48,330 nucleotides of DNA. Source: UBA6022 sp036382575. GTDB lineage: Bacteria > Patescibacteriota > Saccharimonadia > Saccharimonadales > Saccharimonadaceae. The notes beneath the pieces were generated by a model. The model was not told where the DNA came from and did not search any database. It saw only the letters and a program-made list of their open reading frames with translations. A program made the translations under genes and the position numbers. This document shows, one piece after another, positions 40,484 through 47,856 of this stretch (positions within the stretch are counted from its first letter, which is position 1; every line of letters begins with the position of its first letter). The stretch covers positions 1-48,330 of the forward strand of contig DASVHL010000072.1 of assembly GCA_036382575.1 (NCBI GenBank). The letters are read 5' to 3'.

Positions 40484-41593
40484 CTATTTCTGTAGACGTT
40501 CGTAGAGATCGAGCGCTGCGCGGATTGCTTGGTTCATATTAAAGTACTTGTATGAAGCAAGACGGCCAATGAAGTAAATTCCTTGGTCTTCAAGTTTTTC
40601 AGCCTCTGCCTTGTACTTTTCATAGAGGTCACGGTTTTCTTGGTTAGGTACTGGATAGTATGGTTCACCGCCTGAGATTGAATACTCACGCGTGATTGTT
40701 GTTACAGGGAGTTTTTCATACTCCTCGCCAAAGAATTTCTTGTGTTCGATAATACGGGTAAAAGGATACTCTTCTTCGGGATAGTTAACTACAGCGTGGT
40801 CTTGGTAGCTTTCTCGTTTGAGTGTTTCATGTTCAAACTCGATAGAACGGTACTCAAGCTTACCAAACTTTTCACCGAAGTAAGTGTCGATTTTACCAGT
40901 ATAGAAGAGAAGTTTTGACTCTGGAAGGGACATTTTTTCATATTCACGGCCGAGGATAACTTGAATGTTTTCGTGATCAAGCATATTACGAACCATTACA
41001 GTATAGCCGTGTTTTGGAATACCTTCGTATTTATCACCGAAGTAACGATCATTGTGGTCGTATCGGACAGGTATGCGTTCCATAACGGATGCATCAAGCT
41101 CGGCAGGATACTTGTCCCATTGTTTCTTGGTGTAGTTCTTGAACATCTTCTCATAGATGTCGTTGCTACCGATGCGCTTAAGAGCAGATTCCTCAGAGTT
41201 CTTTGGTTCTGTGATTTCAGGGTGCTGAGACTCAACCCATTCTTTAAGCTTTTCACCATCGGTGAAGTTTGTGCCGAGCACGGCATTGTAGGTGTCCATA
41301 TTGGTAGGGACAGGGACAAGCTTACCTTCAACACTGCTCTTTACACGATGTTCATATGGGATCCATTCTGTAAAGCGACTGACGAATTCCCATGTCTCAT
41401 CGTCTGAATCGTGGTAAATGTGTGCGCCATATTTAGCCATCAATACGCCGTATTCGTTCACGAAATCGTAAGTATTTCCACCAATGTGGTCTCGCTTATC
41501 AACAACAATAACTTTTTCGCCATCTTCGGCAAATTTGCGCGCCAGGGTAGCTCCGGAAAGGCCGGCGCCAACAATAATAATCGGTTTATTCAT
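40484..41593 (-). CDS. glf: UDP-galactopyranose mutase
   Basis: The 369-residue flavoenzyme converts UDP-galactopyranose to UDP-galactofuranose. It has the FAD-binding start IIVGAGLSGATLARKFAEDG and DKRDHIGGNTYDF. YGAHIYHDSDDETW, the substrate region KKQWDKYPAELDASVMERIP, and TGKIDTYFGEKFGKLEYRS are present. The C-terminal IYFIGRLASYKYFNMNQAI is the typical FAD-site end. Length is normal. It implies that the surface polymer contains galactofuranose. It is followed, after four bases, by the LGFP-repeat gene upstream on the same strand, so the two are probably one operon. Confidence 0.95.
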   Translation of the reverse strand: MNKPIIIVGAGLSGATLARKFAEDGEKVIVVDKRDHIGGNTYDFVNEYGVLMAKYGAHIYHDSDDETWEFVSRFTEWIPYEHRVKSSVEGKLVPVPTNMDTYNAVLGTNFTDGEKLKEWVESQHPEITEPKNSEESALKRIGSNDIYEKMFKNYTKKQWDKYPAELDASVMERIPVRYDHNDRYFGDKYEGIPKHGYTVMVRNMLDHENIQVILGREYEKMSLPESKLLFYTGKIDTYFGEKFGKLEYRSIEFEHETLKRESYQDHAVVNYPEEEYPFTRIIEHKKFFGEEYEKLPVTTITREYSISGGEPYYPVPNQENRDLYEKYKAEAEKLEDQGIYFIGRLASYKYFNMNQAIRAALDLYERLQK

Positions 41594-41597
41594 ACTC

Positions 41598-43451
41598 TTA
41601 ATTATACACTACGGATGCACCAGAGCTAGGAGTCCAGTTAATGGTGCCACCTTGGAATGTCTGATAGACACTAGCCCCAGAGGCGATCTCGCCACTTGTA
41701 GGGTAGCCGAGCGCTCCGTTTTCTAGACCAACACTTATCCATTTGTCTTTTATGCCACCATGCACAGATTGTGCGCCTGTCGTATTTGTCCAATAAAGAG
41801 AGCCTGTTCGAAAGAGCTGGTAACAGCCGTTATTCTTAAGTCCACAAAGAGTGTCGGTTGTTGGTTTACCGAAGAATCCTGATTCAGCACCGTAAGTTGT
41901 CCAAGTGGTGTAGAGATCATTGGTAAATTTTATCGCCCCAGCCCCAGTAGACCAGAAGATCAAACCGCCCTGGAACGTCTGGTAGATGCCGCCGGGCGCG
42001 CTGAGCTCACCGCTAGTGGGGTAACCAAGGGTTCCGTTCTCGGAGCCAGAGCTTATCCATTTATCTTTCACGCCACCATGTATAACTTGAGCACCAGTTC
42101 CGGCAGTCCAATAGATTGATCCCTTCGCAAAGAGTTGATAACATCCATTGTTCCTTAGGTTGCATATTGAGTCGGTCGTTGGCTTGCCGAAGAATCCTTT
42201 TTGTCCGCTCCATTCATTCCACTTAGTGAATATGTCGGTTGCAAAACTTCGTCCACCGGACGCAGAAGTCCAATTGATAATTCCACCTTGGAATTTTTGA
42301 TACACGCTACCATCAGATGCGACTAATTCGCCAGTAGCGGGGTAGCCAAGCGCTCCGTTCTCAAAACCACTACTCACCCATTTGTCTTTTATACCACCTC
42401 GCACCACTTGGGAGCCAGTTGCGGGAGACCAATAAATAGATCCGTTTGCGAAGAGTTGATAGCAGCCGCCATCTCGTAACTCACAAACAGCATTTATTAA
42501 TGGTTTACCGAGCCATATATTTGAGTTGTAGCCATCTGCTATTACCCCAACCACCGCTAGACGTGGATCACCAAACCACTCTTTAAAGAACGCAAAGAAG
42601 TTGCGGTTACCATACGCTCCACACGATGCCGTTCCCGGGTAGGCGGCGAGGGCGCCGTCGTTTGGGGTGTAGGGTGTGTAAATATATAGGCTGAGGGTAG
42701 CTATGTTTTCGATATTGACACTTTTAGTGCCACATGCTGGATCGGTATCATACTGAATGTTATTCCAACCCATGTGATAGCGGTAATCGTTTGGGTGTTC
42801 TTTGTAGTAATTGAGCTGCCACGCTGCGAGCATCATCTGCTTGTAGAAACCAGCCTTGCTTGTATCGCAGTTAGCCGACCAACCTGGTCCGCTATCTGGA
42901 CATGCGTATCCCATCGAGTATTTATATTGTGATTTTAGTGGCCAACTATCTGCAGTAAGTGGGCCTAGTGACTCTTTTTTGAGCATAACTAAAAGGACTT
43001 GAGGGTTGATACCGTAGGTTTGAGCCGCATCGTGAATGATTTGAGCCGCAGATAGGCCACCGGCAAATGCGCCACCACCTTTTTCGTACGAGGTATCACC
43101 ATTGTCGGGGTTTTCGTAGTATTTATTAAGGCAAGTGTACGGTGGGCCTGGCCAGCCTTTTATTTGCTGCGCGTATTGCGCGTTAGTGAGACCGCCATAT
43201 CCTGAAGGTTGCGTACCCCAAACATCGCAATTTGGTATAAGGCTATCAAGGAATGACTGAATTTGTGTAACATTCATGGAATTTTTGTTATAGAAAATGC
43301 TGTCATCAATAATATTACCTGCAGTAAATCCAGTGATTGGAGCGGCATTAACACGAGTACTACTATAAATAGCAAAAGCGGTTAGTAGAAAGACTGAAAT
43401 AAAAAATGCACATAGTATATTTACATTTTTAGAGAGTGAATGATGTTTCAT
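41598..43451 (-). CDS. Secreted LGFP-repeat protein with lysozyme-like N-terminal domain
   Basis: The ATG at 43451 (617 residues) is preferred over 43466 because GAGGGAG then serves as ribosome binding site. After a signal peptide (about 1-36) comes a lytic-transglycosylase-like domain (about 40-290) with the probable catalytic glutamate E160 in LKKESLGPL. Several cysteines may form disulphides. From about residue 305 there are three double repeats. Each combines an FFGKPTTD...GCYQLF...GSIYW unit with an LGYPTSGE...YQTFQGG unit, giving six LGFP-type modules. LGFP repeats bind actinobacterial cell envelopes. The protein could fix the enzyme to its own surface or to a host's wall (inference). 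Confidence 0.82.
   Translation of the reverse strand: MKHHSLSKNVNILCAFFISVFLLTAFAIYSSTRVNAAPITGFTAGNIIDDSIFYNKNSMNVTQIQSFLDSLIPNCDVWGTQPSGYGGLTNAQYAQQIKGWPGPPYTCLNKYYENPDNGDTSYEKGGGAFAGGLSAAQIIHDAAQTYGINPQVLLVMLKKESLGPLTADSWPLKSQYKYSMGYACPDSGPGWSANCDTSKAGFYKQMMLAAWQLNYYKEHPNDYRYHMGWNNIQYDTDPACGTKSVNIENIATLSLYIYTPYTPNDGALAAYPGTASCGAYGNRNFFAFFKEWFGDPRLAVVGVIADGYNSNIWLGKPLINAVCELRDGGCYQLFANGSIYWSPATGSQVVRGGIKDKWVSSGFENGALGYPATGELVASDGSVYQKFQGGIINWTSASGGRSFATDIFTKWNEWSGQKGFFGKPTTDSICNLRNNGCYQLFAKGSIYWTAGTGAQVIHGGVKDKWISSGSENGTLGYPTSGELSAPGGIYQTFQGGLIFWSTGAGAIKFTNDLYTTWTTYGAESGFFGKPTTDTLCGLKNNGCYQLFRTGSLYWTNTTGAQSVHGGIKDKWISVGLENGALGYPTSGEIASGASVYQTFQGGTINWTPSSGASVVYN
41601..42531 (-). repeat. Three tandem double-LGFP repeats (about 320 bp each)
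   Basis: The encoded units are about 100-108 residues long. They share GCYQLF, GSIYW or GSLYW, GGIKDKW or GGVKDKW, ENGALGYP or ENGTLGYP, and QGG. Confidence 0.75.
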
Positions 43452-43980
43452 TTGAGACTCCCTCATATTCGTCAGATGTGTAATTAAGAGTAAAAGTCCA
43501 TTTACCGGGTGTTAGTTCGCTTGCTGGGATAGATATTGTTTTACAGTCTGTTGAAGCAGGGTTTGGCAATACGATTGAGTCTTTTCGTACAGATTGTCCA
43601 GACGGTCCAGATAATTGTGCATAGCAGCTACCACCAGTAACCGGGTAATTAACACCTCCACGAATGTATACAGTACCATTTGATTGATCTGCAGACGTAA
43701 TCATCTGAACCTGTTTTTTGTCAGATTCAGGTGTAGTGGTGGGTGCGGCAGGGGCATCGGTATTGGGGGCTTTTGTTTTATCGTCGGGATTATTTACAAG
43801 GTTTTCCGATTGCTGTTGGTCGGAAGTGGTGGTGCCAGATTTAGTAGCATCTATGGTCGTATTGTTCTGAGGTTTTAAAACAAGCGTATATATTAAAAAT
43901 GCAACGAGTCCGATAAGTAAGGTGGTCGTGATGATCAAAACAGGTTTATTTATTTTTTTTGTGTGTTTTCTAATTTGCAT
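43429..43980 (-). CDS. Membrane-anchored exported protein of unknown function
   Basis: The 183-residue protein has a basic N-terminus and one membrane helix (about 15-36, VLIITTTLLIGLVAFLIYTL). A Thr/Ser/Pro/Asp-rich linker (about 37-90) follows. The exported C-terminal domain of about 90 residues has a beta-sandwich-like pattern and two cysteines (SCYAQL...STDCKTI). I recognise no family; an Ig-like or adhesin-like fold is possible. It precedes and overlaps the LGFP gene on the same strand. The pair may act together at the cell surface (inference). Confidence 0.75.
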   Translation of the reverse strand: MQIRKHTKKINKPVLIITTTLLIGLVAFLIYTLVLKPQNNTTIDATKSGTTTSDQQQSENLVNNPDDKTKAPNTDAPAAPTTTPESDKKQVQMITSADQSNGTVYIRGGVNYPVTGGSCYAQLSGPSGQSVRKDSIVLPNPASTDCKTISIPASELTPGKWTFTLNYTSDEYEGVSNETSFTL

Positions 43981-44263
43981 AGTTGCGTATATCCTCTTTA
44001 TATATATTACAATTAAGTTAAGATAAGCACAAGCCTATTAACAGTACTCAAAGTTTGAATTTTTGCTTAAATTATAATGTATTTATTTCTAGCTAATTGG
44101 ATTACGGAATGGTCAAATTCTATAATCCAAATACATTTATCTAATTACTTTTATTGGGCGTGTGACATCAATATTTCTTGAGAAACCAGTTAAAAAGGCC
44201 TATACTTACTACATTAAGTTTTTATTGCGAGGGTAAGATATAAAAACGGACAACAAACGGTTT
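43981..44263. other. Divergent intergenic region, AT-rich
   Basis: 283 bases between divergent genes with no RNA gene, repeat or terminator that I can recognise. It must contain promoters for both flanks, but no strong -35/-10 pair stands out. Confidence 0.6.
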
Positions 44264-45511
44264 ATGGCACTCGAGGGAGTCAGGGGGTTAGCTGCTATTA
44301 TTGTAGTACTCCATCATTTTGCATTCGCTTTTTTCCCTCTCTTGGTGCTCGGTACTGGCACTATTCAGCATATGCGTCTTGAAGATAACATTCACGGAAC
44401 TCCTTTTGCACTACTGTTTGCGGGCACGTTTGCGGTTGCTATATTTTTTGTGTTAAGCGGGTTCGTTTTAACGATAGGCTTTTTCCAAACGAAAAAGGAA
44501 AATATTATTAAGAAGCTCGCCGCAAAGCGCTATTTACGACTTATGTTGCCGGCACTAACAATAACATTGATATGTTTTGTGTTCATTAAGCTTGGCTTCC
44601 CTCAGTACATTGCCAAGGCGGCGAGCGTTACTGGATCTAACTGGCTGTCGGGAGAGAGTTGGAAGTTTGATGTTCATCTCTTTGATGCTCTGTATAGCGG
44701 AACAATAGGGATCTTTATTGAAGGTAAGAGTATGTACGACAATGTTCTTTGGACGATGATGACTGAATTTATCGGTTCATTTATTGTTTTTGGGTTTGCT
44801 CTTCTTTTCGGAAACTCAAAACATAGGTGGATATGCTACATTGCGGCAGCTATTCTTGCTTTTAATACATGGTACTTACCTTTTATTTTTGGTATGGCAT
44901 TAGCTGATTTATACGCTACCGGGCGTCTAGAGCGTTTCAGGAAAAGGCCCTGGGTAATTGGTGGTCTTGTAGGTGCAGTCTTTTTCGGGACGTATACTTG
45001 GAGTGCACCGGCTTCAATATATAGCTCTATTAACAAGCTATTATTTGCGAATGCATCGATTAACTACTTAGTTTTATATCTCACCGTGGGAGCTACTTTA
45101 TTAATCTTTGCAGTACTTATGAGCAAGCGACTTACTTCGTGGCTCGAGAGGCCAAGAGTGAGTGTGTTAGGGAAATATACCTTTTCGCTGTATCTTGTTC
45201 ACTTGCCAGTCCTGTATACAACAGGCGTACTTACATTCTTGGCGCTTAATTCATATCTCAGCTATAACATAGCCGTACTCATTACGTTCTTGGTAAATAT
45301 ACCTGTAGTTATTTTGGCAACAGTTTTATTTGAACGATATGTAGACGCCCCTGCCGTTAAATTCTCTAGTATTGTAGCAAGAGTTTTTGAGAGTGGCGAA
45401 AGTATTGGAATAAGAAAATATGCGCTTCGAATTCGTCATAAAATTCGTAAAACGCAAGCAATTTTATCGAGAAAGCCAGTAGAGGCTATTGAAGAGATTT
45501 CAGTAGAATAG
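44264..45511 (+). CDS. Membrane acyltransferase (Acyltransferase_3/OafA-like)
   Basis: The 415-residue protein has about ten helices and the family start ALEGVRGLAAIIVVLHHFAF, with the R-G and H-H residues thought to bind the acyl donor. AIFFVLSGFVLTIGFF follows. The C-terminal 40 residues are soluble and basic. It likely O-acylates a surface glycan from acyl-CoA. The sequence upstream of the ATG at 44264 stays open for nine codons (KTDNKRF), so the true start could be slightly earlier at a non-ATG codon. It ends at a strong palindromic terminator. Confidence 0.88.
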   Translation: MALEGVRGLAAIIVVLHHFAFAFFPLLVLGTGTIQHMRLEDNIHGTPFALLFAGTFAVAIFFVLSGFVLTIGFFQTKKENIIKKLAAKRYLRLMLPALTITLICFVFIKLGFPQYIAKAASVTGSNWLSGESWKFDVHLFDALYSGTIGIFIEGKSMYDNVLWTMMTEFIGSFIVFGFALLFGNSKHRWICYIAAAILAFNTWYLPFIFGMALADLYATGRLERFRKRPWVIGGLVGAVFFGTYTWSAPASIYSSINKLLFANASINYLVLYLTVGATLLIFAVLMSKRLTSWLERPRVSVLGKYTFSLYLVHLPVLYTTGVLTFLALNSYLSYNIAVLITFLVNIPVVILATVLFERYVDAPAVKFSSIVARVFESGESIGIRKYALRIRHKIRKTQAILSRKPVEAIEEISVE

Positions 45512-45527
45512 TTCTTGAAATGAGAAA

Positions 45528-45553
45528 GGGCCGAGACTGTACAGTCTCGGCCC
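45528..45553. terminator. 26-bp perfect palindrome, bidirectional terminator
   Basis: Two 13-base arms (GGGCCGAGACTGT and its exact complement) meet without a spacer between convergent genes. As RNA it gives an 11-bp stem with loop GUAC. Downstream tracts are only moderately T-rich on either strand. Confidence 0.75.
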
Positions 45554-45561
45554 GTTCCGTT

Positions 45562-46455
45562 TTACCAACTGCCATTCACCGCCAGATGCAATAGCGCCTT
45601 ACCATAGCTCGACTTCACTAGCGGCTGAGCGAGCTCTTCGAGCTGCTCTGTCGTGATAAAGCCCGCCAGAAAGGCGGCAGCTTCGGGACTTCCGATTAGC
45701 CGTCCCGTTCGACGTTCGGTTTGGCGCACGTAGCTCGCAGCCTCAAACAGTGAGTCGGGTGTACCCGTGTCGAACCATTGGGTCCGATTGCTGAGCGTTT
45801 CCACGCGCAGGTGCCCCTCGTGGAGGTAGACCTCGTTGACTGCAGATATTTCCAGCTCGCCTCGAGCACTCGGCCTGATGCCTCGAGCAACTTCCACGAC
45901 TGAAGAGTCATAAAAGTACATTCCAGGAACCGCATAGTTGGATTTTGGTGCTTCAGGCTTCTCTTCGATCGAGATAGCTTTGCCGTCGCTGTCAAATTCA
46001 ACGACACCATACTCCTGGGGATTGTTAACCTTCAGTGCGAACACGGTTGCACCCTCAGGATTCAAGCAGGCCTTCATCTTCTGAGTAAACTGTGTACTAT
46101 TGAAGATGTTGTCGCCGAACGTTAGCGTGACGTGGTCGTTGCCGATGAAGCGTCGAGCAATCAGAAAAGACTCCGCGATGCCGCGAGGAACCTTTTGAAC
46201 ACCATACGACAAGTTGATACCTAGTGCATCGCCGTTGCCTAGTGTCAGGCTGAACTGCTCGACATTGTCGGGCGCAGCGATGATCTGGATGTCGTCGATG
46301 CCCGCCGCAATGAGGTCGGCGAGCGGGTGATAGATCGTAGGCTTGTTGTAGGTGAGGACGAGCGGTTTGCTCATCCCGGTTCCATTGGGCCCGATACCCT
46401 GGGTAGCTGCACCGAGGCGGGTGCCTTTGCCAGCGGCCAGAATGAGTGCCTTCAA
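45562..46455 (-). CDS. Sugar-1-phosphate nucleotidyltransferase (RmlA-like)
   Basis: The 297-residue enzyme starts at TTG 46455 (MKALILAAGKGTRLG), set by AAAGGAGG four bases upstream. The longer frame to 46632 has no support. After the G-x-G-T-R-L nucleotide site come GMSKPLVLTYNKPTIYHPLA, LTFGDNIFNS (metal D) and ISIEEKPEAPKSNYAVPGMY, as in glucose-1-phosphate thymidylyltransferases. The C-terminus has NRTQWFDTGTPDSLFEAASY. It makes an activated sugar for the polysaccharide cluster. GC content is about 55-57% in sampled lines, above its neighbours (about 33-45%). Confidence 0.9.
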   Translation of the reverse strand: MKALILAAGKGTRLGAATQGIGPNGTGMSKPLVLTYNKPTIYHPLADLIAAGIDDIQIIAAPDNVEQFSLTLGNGDALGINLSYGVQKVPRGIAESFLIARRFIGNDHVTLTFGDNIFNSTQFTQKMKACLNPEGATVFALKVNNPQEYGVVEFDSDGKAISIEEKPEAPKSNYAVPGMYFYDSSVVEVARGIRPSARGELEISAVNEVYLHEGHLRVETLSNRTQWFDTGTPDSLFEAASYVRQTERRTGRLIGSPEAAAFLAGFITTEQLEELAQPLVKSSYGKALLHLAVNGSW

Positions 46456-46539
46456 GGCGCCTCCTTTGTAGTATGAAAGAACAGATAGGTAAAACGGTAA
46501 GCATGTGTATCCACAGCTCAAGACTAAACTGTAACATAT

Positions 46540-46567
46540 TTGGAAGCATAAGTAAAACTTGTATAAT
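46540..46567 (+). promoter_or_regulatory. Promoter of the cytidylyltransferase-like gene
   Basis: TTGGAA (46540-46545), 16 bases, TATAAT (46562-46567). It ends six bases before the ATG at 46574, so transcription should begin at the start codon. Confidence 0.7.
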
Positions 46568-46573
46568 GAGGGT

Positions 46574-47011
46574 ATGAAGATTGTTATTGAGAGCGGGTAC
46601 TTTAATCCATTACACGGCGGCCACTTAGACATGATTGAAGCAGGTGCGGCACTTGGCGATAAGCTTGTTGTTATTGTGAATAATGATGTCCAGCAGGTTC
46701 AGAAAAAAGGTAAAGTGATTCTTGATGAGGCAAATAGAATGCGTTTGATTGGTGCGCTTCGTGACGTTGATGAGGCGGTATTGTCTATTGATCAAGATCC
46801 AACTCAGATTAAGACGCTTGAGATGGTAGCATTGAAATATCCCAATGACGAACTAGTGTTTGCTAACGGTGGTGACCGTGATTCTGAAAAGGCAATTCCT
46901 GAAGGTGATGTGTGTCACCAATACAATATTAAAATGATATTTGGTATTGGTGGGATTCAGAAAGCTGACTCTTCGACTCGAATTAATCAAGCGCTAGGTC
47001 ATAAAAAGTAG
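46574..47011 (+). CDS. Cytidylyltransferase-like nucleotidyltransferase
   Basis: The 145-residue protein belongs to the HxGH nucleotidyltransferase superfamily: IESGYFNPLHGGHLDMIEAG carries HGGH, VVIVNNDVQQVQKKGK is the following strand, and IGGIQKADSSTRIN provides the C-terminal ST-x-R-like motif. Related enzymes activate glycerol phosphate, heptose phosphate or other small phosphates with CTP or ATP; the substrate cannot be read here. The ATG at 46574 is chosen over TTG 46559, which lies within the promoter. It lies six bases upstream of the HAD gene. Confidence 0.85.
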   Translation: MKIVIESGYFNPLHGGHLDMIEAGAALGDKLVVIVNNDVQQVQKKGKVILDEANRMRLIGALRDVDEAVLSIDQDPTQIKTLEMVALKYPNDELVFANGGDRDSEKAIPEGDVCHQYNIKMIFGIGGIQKADSSTRINQALGHKK

Positions 47012-47016
47012 ACTAG

Positions 47017-47787
47017 ATGTATAACAGTATAACTAAGAAAATGATCGTGTTTGATCTTGATGATACGCTCGCGGTGACCAAGTCACCTATCACCGATACG
47101 ATGAGCGCATTATTATCTCGGTTGCTAACACACTACGAGGTCTGTATTATCTCTGGGGGTAGCTTTGGTCAATTTAAGAAACAAGTTATCGAAGGTCTTG
47201 AAATACCAGCCGAGGCGCTGAAGCGCATGCATCTAATGCCGACTTGTGGCACGCGGTACTATCGATACAATGAGCTTGAGGGCGATTGGAGGCTTCAATA
47301 CGCCAATGATCTTACGGATGATCAAAAGCAGCGTATTACCGAAGCATTGAAGACAGGAGCTAAAGAATTAGGACTATGGGAAGAAAAACCATACGGTGAC
47401 ATTATTGAAGATCGTGGCTCGCAAATTACCTTTTCCGCATTAGGTCAAAAAGCCCCTACTGAGAAGAAATACAAATGGGATCTCACGGGTGAAAAGAAGC
47501 ATAAGCTGCGAGACTTCGTGGCGCCACTTGTACCTGATGTCGAAGTTCGTGTCGGTGGTGCTACATCGATAGACGTGACCATTATTGGCGTTGATAAGGC
47601 CTATGGCATGCGTAAGTTACTTGAAGTAGCCGGCTTTGGTATGGACGATGTTTTATTTATTGGTGACCGACTTGAAGAAGGCGGTAACGACTATCCGGTT
47701 AAGGCAATGGGAATTGACACAATTGCTGTTGAAAGGTGGGAAGACACAGTACTTGTTGTCGAGGCATTAATAGCGTCGCGTAACTGA
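47017..47787 (+). CDS. HAD-IIB phosphatase/mutase resembling eukaryotic-type phosphomannomutase
   Basis: The 256-residue protein has HAD motif I IVFDLDDTLAVTKSPI (nucleophile Asp and D+2). IISGGSFGQF follows, then a cap domain, and motif IV FIGDRLEEGGNDYPVKAMGI. Length, the ISGGS motif and the cap region (KRMHLMPTCGTRYYRY, then ITFSALGQKAP) resemble the alpha-phosphomannomutases of eukaryotes (PMM1/2, about 250 residues). If so, it would interconvert mannose-6- and mannose-1-phosphate for GDP-mannose synthesis. A plain sugar phosphatase is the alternative. Confidence 0.78.
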   Translation: MYNSITKKMIVFDLDDTLAVTKSPITDTMSALLSRLLTHYEVCIISGGSFGQFKKQVIEGLEIPAEALKRMHLMPTCGTRYYRYNELEGDWRLQYANDLTDDQKQRITEALKTGAKELGLWEEKPYGDIIEDRGSQITFSALGQKAPTEKKYKWDLTGEKKHKLRDFVAPLVPDVEVRVGGATSIDVTIIGVDKAYGMRKLLEVAGFGMDDVLFIGDRLEEGGNDYPVKAMGIDTIAVERWEDTVLVVEALIASRN

Positions 47788-47830
47788 TCCAAAAAGCACC
47801 CTATGTGACGACTGAGGGTGCTTTTTGGAT
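47787..47830. terminator. Intrinsic terminator after the HAD gene
   Basis: Perfect 16-bp stem (47787-47802 with 47815-47830), 12-base loop, T-run in the 3' arm. It begins at the last base of the HAD stop codon. Confidence 0.88.
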
Positions 47831-47840
47831 GCATTAACAG

Positions 47841-47846
47841 TATAAT
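47841..47846 (+). promoter_or_regulatory. -10 box of the Nudix gene
   Basis: TATAAT ten bases before the ATG at 47857. The leader is about four bases with no Shine-Dalgarno. Confidence 0.6.
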
Positions 47847-47856
47847 TGGATCTAGT

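Noticed and set aside
40961..41407. 148-codon plus-strand frame opposite glf
   Set aside because: It lies fully inside the well-supported glf gene, its protein is hydrophobic and unlike any family, and it has no ribosome binding site. It is a shadow frame.
41598..42531. Possible CRISPR or DNA-level satellite in the LGFP region
   Set aside because: The periodicity is about 320 bp, follows the codon frame, and encodes conserved protein modules; there are no short identical repeats with unique spacers.
46097..46549. 150-codon minus-strand frame overlapping the RmlA-like gene
   Set aside because: The RmlA-like frame carries all family motifs; this one is Arg/His/Gln-rich and patternless. The higher GC here lengthens chance open frames.
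45562..46632. Full 356-codon form of the RmlA-like gene
   Set aside because: The extra 59 N-terminal residues are cysteine- and tyrosine-rich, run through the Shine-Dalgarno site and the opposing gene's promoter, and the family start lies at TTG 46455.
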